DNA of 64,000 nucleotides from an uncultured Eubacteriales bacterium. GTDB taxonomy: Bacteria > Bacillota > Clostridia > TANB77 > CAG-508. Position numbers and translations under genes: made by a program. Below, piece by piece: positions 25,241 to 34,807 of this stretch. The notes beneath the pieces are model-generated. The model saw nothing but the letters and a program-made list of their open reading frames with translations. It ran no database searches and was not told the DNA's origin. The stretch is from the NCBI GenBank assembly GCA_902492015.1, contig CABUJR010000007.1, positions 54,477-118,476 of the forward strand. The letters run 5' to 3'. Within the stretch, counting starts at the first letter, position 1, and the number at the start of each line of letters is the position of its first letter.

Positions 25241-26128
25241 TTATTTAATTATTTTTTTCATATCTTCTGGTATAGGAGCTTCAAAAGTGCAACTTGTATT
25301 ATAAATGGGATGAATAAAAGAAATCTTGTATGCATGAAGGGCTTGTCTATTTATAATAGAAGAAAGATTTCCATATAGAGAATCTCCTAAAATTGAATGC
25401 CCTATATATTTTGAATGAACTCTAATTTGATGAGTTCTTCCAGTTTCTAGATCAAAATTAACTAAGCATAATTTTTGATTTTCATATTTAAAATTTTTTA
25501 GTAATTTAAAATGAGTAATTGCATTATTTCCATTAGAATTTACTTCTCGCTCGATTATAGAATTTTCTTTTCTAGCGATAGGAGCAATTATAGTTCCAAA
25601 AGGTTCTTTTAAAAATCCTTCTAAAATTGCTAAATATTCTTTTTTAAAAGTTTTATTTTTCATTTGCTTTATTAAAATTTCTTGTATATATTCATTTTTA
25701 GCAAATACAACGATTCCAGAAGTATCTTTATCTAATCTATTTACAGGTCTAATTTTGGTTTTTATATTGCTTTCTAAATAATAGAATTGAACTCCATTAG
25801 ATAAACTATTTTCATAATGCAATATAGAAGGATGTACAGGAATGTTTGGTGCTTTATTTAAAATAAGTATAGTTTCATCCTCAAAAATTATATTTAAATT
25901 CATTTTTGTAGGAACAATATTTTCACTAATTTCGTCAAAATTTAAATCAACTTCTACTAAATCATTTAAATTTAATCTAGCATTAACAAAAGTAGTAATG
26001 TTATTTAGATAAATTTTTTGATTTTTCTTTAATTTAGTTAATAATCTATCAGAAATTTTAAAATGTGATTTTAAAACTTCTTTTACATTCAAATATTTAT
26101 TATCAGTAACTTTGTAATTTAATTTCAT
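25241..26128 (-). CDS. RluA-family pseudouridine synthase
   Basis: RluA-type enzymes isomerise uridine in rRNA or tRNA. An S4-like RNA-binding segment (residues about 10-75) precedes the catalytic domain, which has the signature NRLDKDTSGIVVFAKN with the catalytic Asp, followed by GRTHQIRVH and HAYKISFIHP. The frame begins at 26149, but AAAGGA lies seven bases before the inner ATG at 26128, so I use that (295 residues). The target uridine is not predictable. It is one of few leftward genes here and is preceded by 257 bases without a gene. Confidence 0.93.
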   Translation of the reverse strand: MKLNYKVTDNKYLNVKEVLKSHFKISDRLLTKLKKNQKIYLNNITTFVNARLNLNDLVEVDLNFDEISENIVPTKMNLNIIFEDETILILNKAPNIPVHPSILHYENSLSNGVQFYYLESNIKTKIRPVNRLDKDTSGIVVFAKNEYIQEILIKQMKNKTFKKEYLAILEGFLKEPFGTIIAPIARKENSIIEREVNSNGNNAITHFKLLKNFKYENQKLCLVNFDLETGRTHQIRVHSKYIGHSILGDSLYGNLSSIINRQALHAYKISFIHPIYNTSCTFEAPIPEDMKKIIK

Positions 26129-26385
26129 ATCAATTTCCTTTATATACATATTTAATTTAAGTTTAATAATATAATATTTCTATATAATTTTAACGAAATT
26201 TTAACATATAAATTCTTAAAAGTCTATTATTTTGTAAGTTGATAAATATCAAGATAAAATATAGTTTAAACATAAATTGAAAATAATATATGAGGTAAAA
26301 TAGATATGTTACAAGGAAATTAAAAATAAAATATATATTTTTTTGTAATTATATGGTAGAATTGTAGCAAGTAAGGAGGTGCCTT

Positions 26386-26907
26386 ATGGAAATTTGGGAT
26401 GTATATGATAAATATAGAAATCTTACAGGAAAGAGAATTCTAAAAAACCAAAGAGCTTCTTTAAAAAATGGAGAATATGAAACAGTAGTACATGTTGGAA
26501 TTTTCAATTCAGATGGAGAATTATTAATTCAAAAAAGACAAAGTTTTAAAGAAACTTATCCTAATTTATGGGATGTAACTGCTGGTGGACATGTTATTTC
26601 AGGAGAAACAAGTGAACAAGCAATAGGAAGAGAGCTTTTTGAAGAATTAGGATATGAATATGATTTTTCATTAGAAAGACCATATTTTACAATTAACTAT
26701 GAAAAAGGATTTGATGACATTTTTATTATAAAAGATGATATAGATATTAACAATTTGAAACTTCAATATGAAGAAGTACAAAACATAGTTTGGGCAACTA
26801 AAGATGAAGTGTTACAACTAATAGATGAAAATAAATTTATACCATACAATAAAGGATTTATAGAATTATTGTTTCATCAGAATTATAATAGAGGAGTTTT
26901 AGAATGA
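26386..26907 (+). CDS. Nudix hydrolase (isopentenyl-diphosphate isomerase-like subgroup)
   Basis: This Nudix-fold protein of 173 residues has a perfect Nudix box (G-x5-E-x7-REL-x2-EE-x-G, starting at GGHVISGETSE). The N-terminal EIWDVYDKYRNLTGK pattern is typical of YfcD/IDI-like Nudix enzymes that act on unidentified nucleotide or isoprenoid diphosphates. AAGGAGGTG five bases before the ATG is a near-ideal ribosome-binding site. It ends in TGA within ATGA, overlapping the MFS gene by four bases, so the two are translationally coupled. Confidence 0.9.
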   Translation: MEIWDVYDKYRNLTGKRILKNQRASLKNGEYETVVHVGIFNSDGELLIQKRQSFKETYPNLWDVTAGGHVISGETSEQAIGRELFEELGYEYDFSLERPYFTINYEKGFDDIFIIKDDIDINNLKLQYEEVQNIVWATKDEVLQLIDENKFIPYNKGFIELLFHQNYNRGVLE

Positions 26908-28157
26908 AAAAAGAAAACAAAAATTTAAAATTGTTTCCTAAATATAGAAGAATATCGCGTGATTTTTTGTTTTTTTATACTATCAATGTATTATTTTTAA
27001 CTCAAATCAAAAAAATCGATATTTCTTCTGTTGTTTTAGTAGATACTTTTTATTCACTTTTTGTAGTGCTTGCACAGGTTCCAGCTACAATTTTAATTGA
27101 AAAAATTGGTAGAAAAAAATCAATGGTTTTAGGAAATTTTTTAAATGCAATATATTTATTTTTAGTAATTAATGCTTCAAACTTATTTAATCTTATTCTT
27201 GCAGAAGTAACTTGTGCAATAGCTTTTGCTTTAAAAGATGTTGCAGAACATGCAATACTTAATGAATCAATTACTTTTGTTAAAGAAGAAAAAAGCAAAA
27301 TATTTTCAAAGATACAAGGAGAAGCTATATCAGGATATTACATATTAAGTGCTGTATCAATGATACTTTCAGGATTTTTATATGAAATAAATGGGTATAT
27401 TCCAATAACAATTTCTTTGATAATTGTTATAATTGCTTTAATAATTTCAACTAGATTTGATGAACCACCAAAAGTTTCAACAAATGGAGAAATAGAAAAT
27501 CAAAGTTTAAAAGAAGCTATAAATTTTGTTTTAAAATCCAACAGGTGTAAAAGTTTATTATTATTTTCAGCAATATTCTATGGTATATTTACAGTTTTAG
27601 CAACGTATGAAGTAAGTTTATTAGAAGAGTTAGATGTTTCTTCTAAATATATTGGTATAATATTTGCATTGTTAAATATAGTTTCAGCATTTTCTTCTGG
27701 TGCAGAAAAAATATTCCAGGAAAAATTTAAAAATAGAACACTTTCAGTATTAGGAATTTGCTTAACTGTGTCTTGTTTGTTTTCAGGTCTTATAAGTTAT
27801 CTAAAACTTCCTATAATAGTAATAGTATCAATAATAATAATTTTATATATGATTAAATATATGTCAGTTGGATTGTATAATGTTTTATATATTAAATATT
27901 TGAGTAATTTTACGAATAGTAAAATAGATACTAAAATTTTTGCAATAAATAGTTCCCTTGCTGCTATTTTTAGTATTGTTTTTGGAATTATAGCATCTAT
28001 TTTGGTTAAATTTATGCCAACTAATAAATCTATGATAATTTTTGGAGTCTTAAGTTTAATTATTATTCTTTTAACTCTAAAATATATGAAAAAAAGAGTG
28101 GGATTAAAACCAGAAGAATATTCTGAAATAGAGCTAAAATATGATTCAAAAGTTTAA
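26904..28157 (+). CDS. major facilitator superfamily transporter
   Basis: In this 417-residue integral membrane protein I count about twelve hydrophobic segments. Between helices 2 and 3 is the MFS loop motif with EKIGRKKSMVLGN, and there is a cytosolic loop of about 30 residues in the middle (RFDEPPKVSTNGE). The substrate is unknown; drug/H+ antiporter-like clostridial relatives are common. It overlaps the Nudix gene by four bases and a terminator follows. Confidence 0.9.
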   Translation: MKKENKNLKLFPKYRRISRDFLFFYTINVLFLTQIKKIDISSVVLVDTFYSLFVVLAQVPATILIEKIGRKKSMVLGNFLNAIYLFLVINASNLFNLILAEVTCAIAFALKDVAEHAILNESITFVKEEKSKIFSKIQGEAISGYYILSAVSMILSGFLYEINGYIPITISLIIVIIALIISTRFDEPPKVSTNGEIENQSLKEAINFVLKSNRCKSLLLFSAIFYGIFTVLATYEVSLLEELDVSSKYIGIIFALLNIVSAFSSGAEKIFQEKFKNRTLSVLGICLTVSCLFSGLISYLKLPIIVIVSIIIILYMIKYMSVGLYNVLYIKYLSNFTNSKIDTKIFAINSSLAAIFSIVFGIIASILVKFMPTNKSMIIFGVLSLIIILLTLKYMKKRVGLKPEEYSEIELKYDSKV

Positions 28158-28180
28158 TTACATATAAATAATATTAATAT

Positions 28181-28202
28181 AGGAGCTATTGCTCCTTTTT
28201 TA
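28181..28202 (+). terminator. terminator of Nudix-MFS operon
   Basis: AGGAGC-TATT-GCTCCT followed by TTTTTT. Confidence 0.85.
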
Positions 28203-28207
28203 TTTAG

Positions 28208-28285
28208 TAGGAAAGTGCTCCAGACTTCCTATTATATAAATCCTTCGCCAAATTAGGAAAGTTCTATAAACTTCCCATTATATAA
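28208..28285. repeat. two tandem imperfect hairpin repeats
   Basis: Two 32-bp copies (28208-28239 and 28254-28285) share TAGGAAAGT, then ACTTCC and ATTATATAA, 46 bp apart. Each can fold through GGAAAGT/ACTTCC. A degenerate third piece (AATAGGAAGCTT) follows near 28304. They fill the gap between the MFS and HD genes. Confidence 0.6.
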
Positions 28286-28382
28286 TAATGTCTACTTTTG
28301 TTTAATAGGAAGCTTGAAAATTTATTTAAAAAATTATATAATTTCAAAGATAAATTTATTAGGAGATAAATAGGAGATAAAA

Positions 28383-29153
28383 ATGATTGATATAGAAAAA
28401 GCTAAAAATGAATTTATAAAATATGTTAGTAATTATGATATGAATGAAAAAAGAATTAAATCAAAATATGAACATTCTTTTAGAGTTATGGAAAATAGTA
28501 GGAAAATAGCTGAAAGTTTAAATTTAAATAAAGAAGATATAGCTTTAGCAACTTTAATAGGTTTATTACATGATATTGCAAGATTTGAGCAATGGAAAAA
28601 GTATAGAGTTTATAATGACAAATTTAGTTTTGATCATGGAGATAAAGGTGCTGAGTTCTTAGAACAAAATAATTTTATAAGAAATTTTATTTTAGAAGAT
28701 AAATATGACAATATAATAAAATTAGCAATTAAAAATCATAATAAATTTAAAATTGATGAGTCTATTACAGATGAGAAAACTTTACTTCATTGTAAAATTA
28801 TTAGAGATGCTGATAAATTAGATATTTTTTATGAAGCACAAACAATATTTTGGGATACTGAAGAAATAAGAATTGAGATTGGAAATTCAGATATTTCAGA
28901 TAGTTATTTTAATCAATTTATTAATAGAAAACAAATTTTAATTGAAAAAGATCAATCAGAATTAGATCATGTTATAGCAATAATCTCTTTTGCTTATGAC
29001 CTTAATTTTGAATATTCAAAAAAAGTTGTTTTTGAAACTAAGTATATAAAAGATATTTTAAACAAATTTGATTTTAAAAAAGAAGAAACAATAAAAAGAG
29101 TAAATAAAATTCAAAAAACAATAGAAGAATTTTTAAGCACTAATGCTAGTTAA
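28383..29153 (+). CDS. HD-domain phosphohydrolase
   Basis: HD proteins are metal-dependent phosphohydrolases acting on nucleotides or cyclic dinucleotides. In these 256 residues the first metal His is in YEHSFRVMENS, the HD pair in GLLHDIARFEQ, a further His in FDHGDKGAE and an Asp in IIRDADKLDIFYEA, all in the correct order. No other domain is visible. Two tandem AGGAGAT sequences precede the ATG. The substrate is not predictable from sequence. Confidence 0.88.
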   Translation: MIDIEKAKNEFIKYVSNYDMNEKRIKSKYEHSFRVMENSRKIAESLNLNKEDIALATLIGLLHDIARFEQWKKYRVYNDKFSFDHGDKGAEFLEQNNFIRNFILEDKYDNIIKLAIKNHNKFKIDESITDEKTLLHCKIIRDADKLDIFYEAQTIFWDTEEIRIEIGNSDISDSYFNQFINRKQILIEKDQSELDHVIAIISFAYDLNFEYSKKVVFETKYIKDILNKFDFKKEETIKRVNKIQKTIEEFLSTNAS

Positions 29154-29260
29154 TTTTAAAAAATATAATACATTTTAGAAAATAAGTATATTAATAGATT
29201 TATAAAAAATTATATTAAGATAAGTAGTAAAAATAAGTTAACTTTGGAGGAAATTAAAAA

Positions 29261-29677
29261 ATGGAAATGTTATACCAGAGAAAAATTAATTATTATGAAA
29301 CAGATGCTATGAAAGTTGTACATCATTCAAATTATATAAGATTTTTAGAGGAGGCAAGAATTTATTTTATGGATAAAATGAACTTGCCATATAGTAAATT
29401 AGAAGAAGAAGGAATAATGATACCTGTAATTGGAGTTCAATGCACTTATAAACACCCAGCCAAGTTTGAAGATTTAATTGAAATCAAAGTAAAAATTAAA
29501 GAATATACAGGAGTAAAAATGGTAGTTGCATATGAAATTATTAATAAATCAAATAATGATGTATTAGTTTTAACTGGAGAAACAAAACATTGTTTCACAA
29601 ATCAAGAAATGAAACCAGTTTCTTTAAAGAGAATAAAGCCTAAAATGCATGAGATTTTTTTAAGTTCTTTAAATTAA
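29261..29677 (+). CDS. acyl-CoA thioesterase (YbgC/FadM-like, 4HBT)
   Basis: This 138-residue hot-dog-fold thioesterase hydrolyses acyl-CoA or acyl-ACP thioesters. It contains the family motif Y-x-E-T-D-A-M-K-V-V-H-H-S-N-Y with the catalytic Asp, FLEEAR, and the GIMIPVIGVQCTYKHPAKFED strand. Length and motif order match the 4HBT family. GGAGG stands ten bases before the ATG. It has no operon partner in view. A role in clearing stalled acyl chains fits but is inferred. Confidence 0.9.
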   Translation: MEMLYQRKINYYETDAMKVVHHSNYIRFLEEARIYFMDKMNLPYSKLEEEGIMIPVIGVQCTYKHPAKFEDLIEIKVKIKEYTGVKMVVAYEIINKSNNDVLVLTGETKHCFTNQEMKPVSLKRIKPKMHEIFLSSLN

Positions 29678-29737
29678 GAATATATGAAATTTTATTATTA
29701 ATAAAAATTTTAAAAGAGGTTTGAACTAGTAGAAATT

Positions 29738-30304
29738 ATGCAAGAAAAATTGGATAAATTATATAAAGAATGTATATCAGAACTTAAAAGTATAGGAATA
29801 GACATAGAAAATAATTCGTATATAGGAGATATAGATATAACTATATCAAAAAGAGCTAAAAAAAGATATGCTTGTTGTAAACAAGAAAAACCTGATGAAA
29901 GTTCTAAATATATAGTAAAAAGAAAAATCTATTTTTCAAGATATAAAAAACATCATATAGAAGTAAGTAAATGGGTATTAGAATTGAAAGATGATATTAT
30001 AAAAAATACCATTATGCATGAGCTTATCCATTGCTTACCAAATTGTAATAATCATGGAAAAGAATTCAAAAAATATGCAAATTTTATAAATCAAAAGCTA
30101 GGCTATAATATAACTAGACTTGGAAATAGGGAAAAAGATTATAATTTGAGTAATTTAGAATATTTTGAGGAAAATAATAGAAAATATAAATACATTATTA
30201 AATGTGAAAAATGTAATACATTTTATTATAGACAAAGATTAGCTAAAAACTTTTTTAGAAAGTATAGATGTGGAATTTGTAGAGGAAAATTAAAATTTAT
30301 TTAA
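29738..30304 (+). CDS. SprT-like zinc metallopeptidase-fold protein
   Basis: In this 188-residue protein the motif HELIHCLPNCNNHGKEF provides the HExxH zinc site plus a downstream His, as in SprT/Spartan-like proteins. The C-terminal 45 residues contain two Cys pairs (CEKC and CGIC) forming the family's zinc ribbon. Spartan in eukaryotes cleaves DNA-protein crosslinks; the role of bacterial SprT-like proteins is not established. The ribosome-binding site is weak: the GAGG lies about 18 bases before the ATG and no better start is in frame. Confidence 0.88.
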   Translation: MQEKLDKLYKECISELKSIGIDIENNSYIGDIDITISKRAKKRYACCKQEKPDESSKYIVKRKIYFSRYKKHHIEVSKWVLELKDDIIKNTIMHELIHCLPNCNNHGKEFKKYANFINQKLGYNITRLGNREKDYNLSNLEYFEENNRKYKYIIKCEKCNTFYYRQRLAKNFFRKYRCGICRGKLKFI

Positions 30305-30330
30305 AAAATGTATTTTTATGTAGATATTTC

Positions 30331-30359
30331 TTGAACGAAAATTATTTAAAGTGTATAAT
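30331..30359 (+). promoter_or_regulatory. promoter for the CobW-type GTPase operon
   Basis: TTGAAC (30331-30336), 17 bp, TATAAT (30354-30359), 47 bases before the start. I see no Zur-like palindrome overlapping it. Confidence 0.6.
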
Positions 30360-30406
30360 GTTTATGAATAAATATTTGTTAAAAAATTATAAGCTAGGAG
30401 GAAAAA

Positions 30407-31636
30407 ATGAATAAAATAGTGCCAATAACATTACTTACAGGTTATTTGGGAGCCGGTAAAACAACTTTAATCAATCATATATTATCAAACCAAGAAGGTT
30501 ATAAAGTTGCAGTTATCGTTAACGATATTGGTGAAATAAATATAGATGCAGAATTAATTCAAAAAGGTGGAATAGTAAAAGAAAAAGATAGTAATTTAGT
30601 TCCACTAAGTAATGGATGCATTTGTTGTACTTTAAAAGTTGATTTAATGCAACAAATAGTTGAATTAATTAAAACAGGAAAATTTGATTATATTTTAATA
30701 GAGGCAAGTGGTATTTGCGAACCTTTACCAATTGCTCAAACTATAACAGTATTATCTGAACAAACAGAAGCCTATGGACTTCCAAAAATATGTAGATTAG
30801 ATAATGTTGTTACTGTAGTTGATGCAGCAAGACTTGCTTATGAATTTGGATCAGGAGAGAATTTGGTAAAAGAAAACTTAGATGAAGAAGATATTGAAAA
30901 TTTACTTATACAACAAATAGAATTTTGTAACACGATTGTTTTAAATAAAGTAAATGAAGTTTCAAAAGAAGAGTTAAATAAAGTTAAAGCAGTAATAAAA
31001 ACTCTTCAACCAGTTGCTAAAATAATAGAAACTAATTATGCAAAAGTAGATGTAAAAGAAATAATAGATACAAATAGTTTTGATTTTGAAAAAGCATCTA
31101 GTTCAGCAGGTTGGATAAAAGAGCTAGAAAGAGATGACAATGAAAATGAAGACGAAGATGATCACCACGAGCATGAAGAACACGAGGGCCATCATCATGA
31201 AGACCATGAAAAAGAAGAACATGGACATCATCACCATCACCACCACAATCATGAAGATGGTGAAGCAGAAGAATATGGTATAGGCACTTTTGTATATACA
31301 AGAAGAAAACCATTTAATAGAGATAAATTTGAAGAATATGTTAATTTTAAATGGAGAAAAAATATTATAAGATGTAAAGGAATAGTTTGGTTTTCAGATG
31401 AACAAGATATGTCTTATGTTTTTGAACAAGCAGGAAATCAAATGCAACTTGGAGAGGCAGGACTTTGGATAGCATCAGCTCCAGAAAATGAAAAAAATCA
31501 ATTACTTAAAGAAAATCCAGAATTACTAAAAGGCTGGGATGAAAAAGTAGGAGATAGAATAGTTAAACTTGTATTTATTGGACAAGATTTAGAAAAAGAC
31601 GAAATAAAAAGTGAGCTAGATAAAATTTTAGATTAA
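30407..31636 (+). CDS. CobW/COG0523-family GTP-binding metallochaperone
   Basis: G3E GTPases of this family deliver zinc, cobalt or other metals to target proteins. The 409 residues have the P-loop GYLGAGKTT, the metal-binding Cys-x-Cys-Cys in GCICC, EASGICEP and NKVNE, which replaces the usual NKxD guanine motif. At residues about 245-285 lies a very His/Asp/Glu-rich metal-binding segment with long His runs, followed by the CobW C-terminal domain. The His tract suggests zinc, nickel or cobalt handling. A nucleotide-kinase-like gene and an LCP gene follow closely, likely one operon. Confidence 0.92.
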   Translation: MNKIVPITLLTGYLGAGKTTLINHILSNQEGYKVAVIVNDIGEINIDAELIQKGGIVKEKDSNLVPLSNGCICCTLKVDLMQQIVELIKTGKFDYILIEASGICEPLPIAQTITVLSEQTEAYGLPKICRLDNVVTVVDAARLAYEFGSGENLVKENLDEEDIENLLIQQIEFCNTIVLNKVNEVSKEELNKVKAVIKTLQPVAKIIETNYAKVDVKEIIDTNSFDFEKASSSAGWIKELERDDNENEDEDDHHEHEEHEGHHHEDHEKEEHGHHHHHHHNHEDGEAEEYGIGTFVYTRRKPFNRDKFEEYVNFKWRKNIIRCKGIVWFSDEQDMSYVFEQAGNQMQLGEAGLWIASAPENEKNQLLKENPELLKGWDEKVGDRIVKLVFIGQDLEKDEIKSELDKILD

Positions 31637-31650
31637 AAGGAGTTGATAGT

Positions 31651-32268
31651 ATGGTAATAACAATTTGTAGAGAATTCGGAAGTGGAGGTAAATACATTGG
31701 AGAAAGACTTGCACAAGAATTAAATATGAAACTATATGATAAAGAAATTTTGAGTAAGGTTTCAGATGAATCAGGAATTGATTTAAATATTCTAGAACAA
31801 GTTGATGAAAAACAAGAACAAAGCTTCTGGTACACTTTTGCTACCTCTTTGTATGAAACAACAGATAGTATAGACCCTATGAATCAAAAATTACCATCTA
31901 ATGAAAGACTTTTTATTGAACAAGCAAGAGTAATAGAGAATTTAGCAGACAAAGAAGATTGCATAATAATAGGAAGATGTTCAAATATTATTTTAAAAAA
32001 TAAGCCAAATGTTTTTAATATTTTTGTATATTCTTCTAATTTAGAATTTAAAATTCAAAGGAAAATTAAATATTCAGATATTAAAGATAGAAATGAAGTA
32101 GAAGAATTGATTCGTAAAACTGATTTAGAAAGAGAAAAATACTATAATTATTTTACTAATAAACAATGGGGCGATAGAAATGATTATGATTTAATGATTG
32201 ATACTTCTAAAATTGGTGTAGATAATACTGTAGAACTAATAAAAACATATTTGAATTTAAAAAAATAA
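31651..32268 (+). CDS. cytidylate kinase-like family protein
   Basis: This 205-residue P-loop-type protein begins ITICREFGSGGKYIGERLA, the modified nucleotide-binding loop of the cytidylate-kinase-like family that is widespread in Clostridia, and has IIIGRCSN. It differs from true Cmk, which has a GPAGSGKS loop. The substrate is unknown. It follows the CobW gene by 14 bases and precedes the LCP gene by 19. Confidence 0.85.
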   Translation: MVITICREFGSGGKYIGERLAQELNMKLYDKEILSKVSDESGIDLNILEQVDEKQEQSFWYTFATSLYETTDSIDPMNQKLPSNERLFIEQARVIENLADKEDCIIIGRCSNIILKNKPNVFNIFVYSSNLEFKIQRKIKYSDIKDRNEVEELIRKTDLEREKYYNYFTNKQWGDRNDYDLMIDTSKIGVDNTVELIKTYLNLKK

Positions 32269-32287
32269 AAGTTGCAGGAGAAAAAAA

Positions 32288-34033
32288 TTGAAAGAGAATT
32301 TTGAAAATAATTATAATGATGAAGAAATTTTAGAAAAAATAACTATAAAAAAGAAAGAGCCTAAAAAAGGTGGAAAAAGAAGTGCTAGAATTGATAACAC
32401 CAAAAAAGACAAAAGAAAAAATAAATCTAAAGATAATAAGGGAAAAACATCAGGAACAAAGAAAAAGTTAACTAAAAAACAAAAAATAATTATTTCAATT
32501 ATAGTAGCAATAGTTATTTTGATTGGAACAGTATTTGGTGTGTATATTTATAAAGCAAATGGAAATATTGCAGAAGCTGTACTTAATGTTACAACAGATG
32601 TTTTAGGAGAAAAAGACCCAATATTTGTTTTAGTATTAGGTGTAAGTGAGGATATATCAAATCCACTTACAGATACTATAATGCTTTGTGGATATAATCC
32701 AGATTCACAAAAAGCATTTATGCTTTCAATACCAAGAGATACTTTTGTTGGAAAAAGTGAATCAAGTGCCAATGGGTATGATAAAATAAATGCATTATAT
32801 CAAACAGATGTTAATAAAACTATAGCTGCAGTTGAAAAATTAACAGGAATCAATATAGATAATTATGTAGTAGTTAGAAATACTGCACTGCCAGCAATAG
32901 TTGATGCAATAGGAGAAGTTGAATTTGATGTTCCTATTGATATGGATTATGATGATCCAACACAAGACTTGCATATTCACTTAGAAAAAGGTGTTCAAAA
33001 AATTGATGGAGACAAAGCAGAGCAATTATTAAGGTTTAGACACAATAATGATGGAAGTTCATACCCTTATGAATATGGAGATAACGACTATGGAAGAATG
33101 AGAACACAAAGAGAGTTTATGAAAGTAGTTGCAGGAGAATTAGTTTCTTGGAATAGTGTAACTAAATTAAAAGATATAACAACAGCTGTCTTTGAAAACT
33201 TAGAAACAGATATGAATTTAGGAAAAGCTTTAGGATATGTACCTTATGCCTTAAAATTTGATACAGAAAATATTAGAATGGAACAATTACCTGGAAGTTC
33301 TGCAATGATAAATAGTCTTTGGTTTTATAAAGCAAGTTCAAGTAAATGTAAAGATTTAATTGATGAATTACTATTAAGTTTAGAGCTAGAAGATAAAGAA
33401 ATAGAAAAATGTTATACAAAGACAATAAACAAAGATATTAAGGTTTCAAACACAACTTCTAAAAATACCATAGATGACGATGATGAAGATGATGACAAAA
33501 ATGTTGATTCTAAAAATACAGTAAAAAATGAGAATACAGTAAAAGAATGTGAACATGATTATAGTATTTCATTACCAGATACTCAACCAACTTGTACAGA
33601 GCAAGGTAAAATTTCTAAAAAATGTAGTAAATGTGGAAAAATTACAGAACAAATAGTTTCAGCATTAGGACATAATTATGTAAATGGAGTTTGCACTAGA
33701 TGTAAAGCCAAAGACCCTAATCAAAAAGAAGAGGAAAAGGAAGAAACACATGAACATAGTTACAAACAAGTTTCAAGTACTGCTACTTGTACATCTGCTG
33801 GAACTAGAACTTTAAAATGTTCTTGTGGAGCAACTAAAACAGAAACAATACAAGCATTAGGACATAATTATGTAAATGGATTTTGTACTAGATGTCAAAC
33901 AAAAGATCCAAGTTATACAGAGCCTACACCTCCAACAGAAGATAATAATCCAGGTGAAGGAACTGATACCAATACAAGTACAACAAATCCACCAACAACT
34001 GATTCTAGTAATACTATAGCACAATTACAATAA
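32288..34033 (+). CDS. LytR-CpsA-Psr wall glycopolymer ligase with Cys-rich repeats
   Basis: LCP enzymes attach teichoic-acid-like polymers to peptidoglycan outside the cell. A Lys-rich cytoplasmic head (about 65 residues) and one transmembrane helix (about 67-90) precede the LCP domain. That domain has DTIMLCGYNP, SIPRDTFVG and the Arg-rich LLRFRHN/GRMRTQREF segments. After about residue 410 come an acidic linker, two copies of a 55-65-residue Cys module (about 421-480 and 487-542; HNYVNG.CTRC.AKDP pattern) and a Pro/Thr tail. Translation starts at TTG 32288, supported by AGGAG seven bases upstream and no suitable ATG. Confidence 0.92.
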   Translation: MKENFENNYNDEEILEKITIKKKEPKKGGKRSARIDNTKKDKRKNKSKDNKGKTSGTKKKLTKKQKIIISIIVAIVILIGTVFGVYIYKANGNIAEAVLNVTTDVLGEKDPIFVLVLGVSEDISNPLTDTIMLCGYNPDSQKAFMLSIPRDTFVGKSESSANGYDKINALYQTDVNKTIAAVEKLTGINIDNYVVVRNTALPAIVDAIGEVEFDVPIDMDYDDPTQDLHIHLEKGVQKIDGDKAEQLLRFRHNNDGSSYPYEYGDNDYGRMRTQREFMKVVAGELVSWNSVTKLKDITTAVFENLETDMNLGKALGYVPYALKFDTENIRMEQLPGSSAMINSLWFYKASSSKCKDLIDELLLSLELEDKEIEKCYTKTINKDIKVSNTTSKNTIDDDDEDDDKNVDSKNTVKNENTVKECEHDYSISLPDTQPTCTEQGKISKKCSKCGKITEQIVSALGHNYVNGVCTRCKAKDPNQKEEEKEETHEHSYKQVSSTATCTSAGTRTLKCSCGATKTETIQALGHNYVNGFCTRCQTKDPSYTEPTPPTEDNNPGEGTDTNTSTTNPPTTDSSNTIAQLQ

Positions 34034-34060
34034 ATTTTAATTTACAATATTTAATATTAT

Positions 34061-34101
34061 AAAAGAATATATTCACATAGGATGTTAGAATATATTCTTT
34101 T
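34061..34101 (+). terminator. intrinsic terminator
   Basis: AAAAGAATATATTC pairs with GAATATATTCTTTT over a 13-base loop; it ends the CobW-LCP operon. Confidence 0.75.
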
Positions 34102-34139
34102 ATATACTATTATTAAGTTTTAGAAAGGAGAACTTTAAA

Positions 34140-34799
34140 ATGGAAACAGGTATTGATAATAATAAACTGCTTACAAAAACATTTTTTTGGATGTTTTTAG
34201 GTCTTTTAGGTACTGCTATAGTTGCTGCATATACTTATTATTCAGGTTTATATATAAAAATAATACTATCTACTTCTTTTTCAGTACTATTAATTACAGA
34301 AGTAATAGTTGTCTTGCTATTTACATTTTTATTTAAGAAACTTCCGCCAATAATGGTAGCGGTATTATATTTTGTCTATTCATTTGTTAATGGTGTTACT
34401 TTTTCAACTATTTTTATCATATATGAACTACAATCAATAGTGCTATTATTTGTTGTTGCAGCATTTTTATTTGGAGGATTAGCATTATATGGCTATAAAA
34501 CAGATAAAGATTTAAGTAGATGGAGTACAATACTTTTTGGAACTCTAATAGCAGGATTACTTGTTAGTATAATTAATTTATTTTTAGGTAACGGTTTATT
34601 AGATATTATTTTAGATTGGGTTATTTTGTTTGTATTTTTAGGAATAACAGCTTATGATATGAATAAGATAAAAGCTCTTATATTAGAAGAAAATTTAAAT
34701 AAAAGCAAAATACATATTTATGCTGCCATGGAATTATATTTAGATTTTATTAATATTTTCTTGAGACTTCTTTCAATATTTGGAAAAAGAAAAGATTAG
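34140..34799 (+). CDS. Bax inhibitor-1/YccA-like membrane protein
   Basis: In this 219-residue protein seven hydrophobic segments occupy nearly the whole length. The last part has AYDMNKIKAL, then AMELYLDFINIFLRLLSIFGKRKD, the characteristic C-terminus of the BI-1/YetJ/YccA family, whose bacterial members have been studied as pH-sensitive calcium leak channels. The Asp residues in those two segments are the expected sensor positions. AAAGGAG precedes the ATG. Its stop codon overlaps the ribosome-binding region of the next gene, so the two are coupled. Confidence 0.9.
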   Translation: METGIDNNKLLTKTFFWMFLGLLGTAIVAAYTYYSGLYIKIILSTSFSVLLITEVIVVLLFTFLFKKLPPIMVAVLYFVYSFVNGVTFSTIFIIYELQSIVLLFVVAAFLFGGLALYGYKTDKDLSRWSTILFGTLIAGLLVSIINLFLGNGLLDIILDWVILFVFLGITAYDMNKIKALILEENLNKSKIHIYAAMELYLDFINIFLRLLSIFGKRKD

Positions 34800-34807
34800 G
34801 AGAAATT

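Noticed and set aside
28208..28310. CRISPR array
   Set aside because: Only two imperfect copies with a 14-base gap, and no cas genes in the window.
31098..31313. Antisense frame in the CobW-type gene with a His-rich product
   Set aside because: It mirrors the His-codon tract of the real gene; a shadow only.
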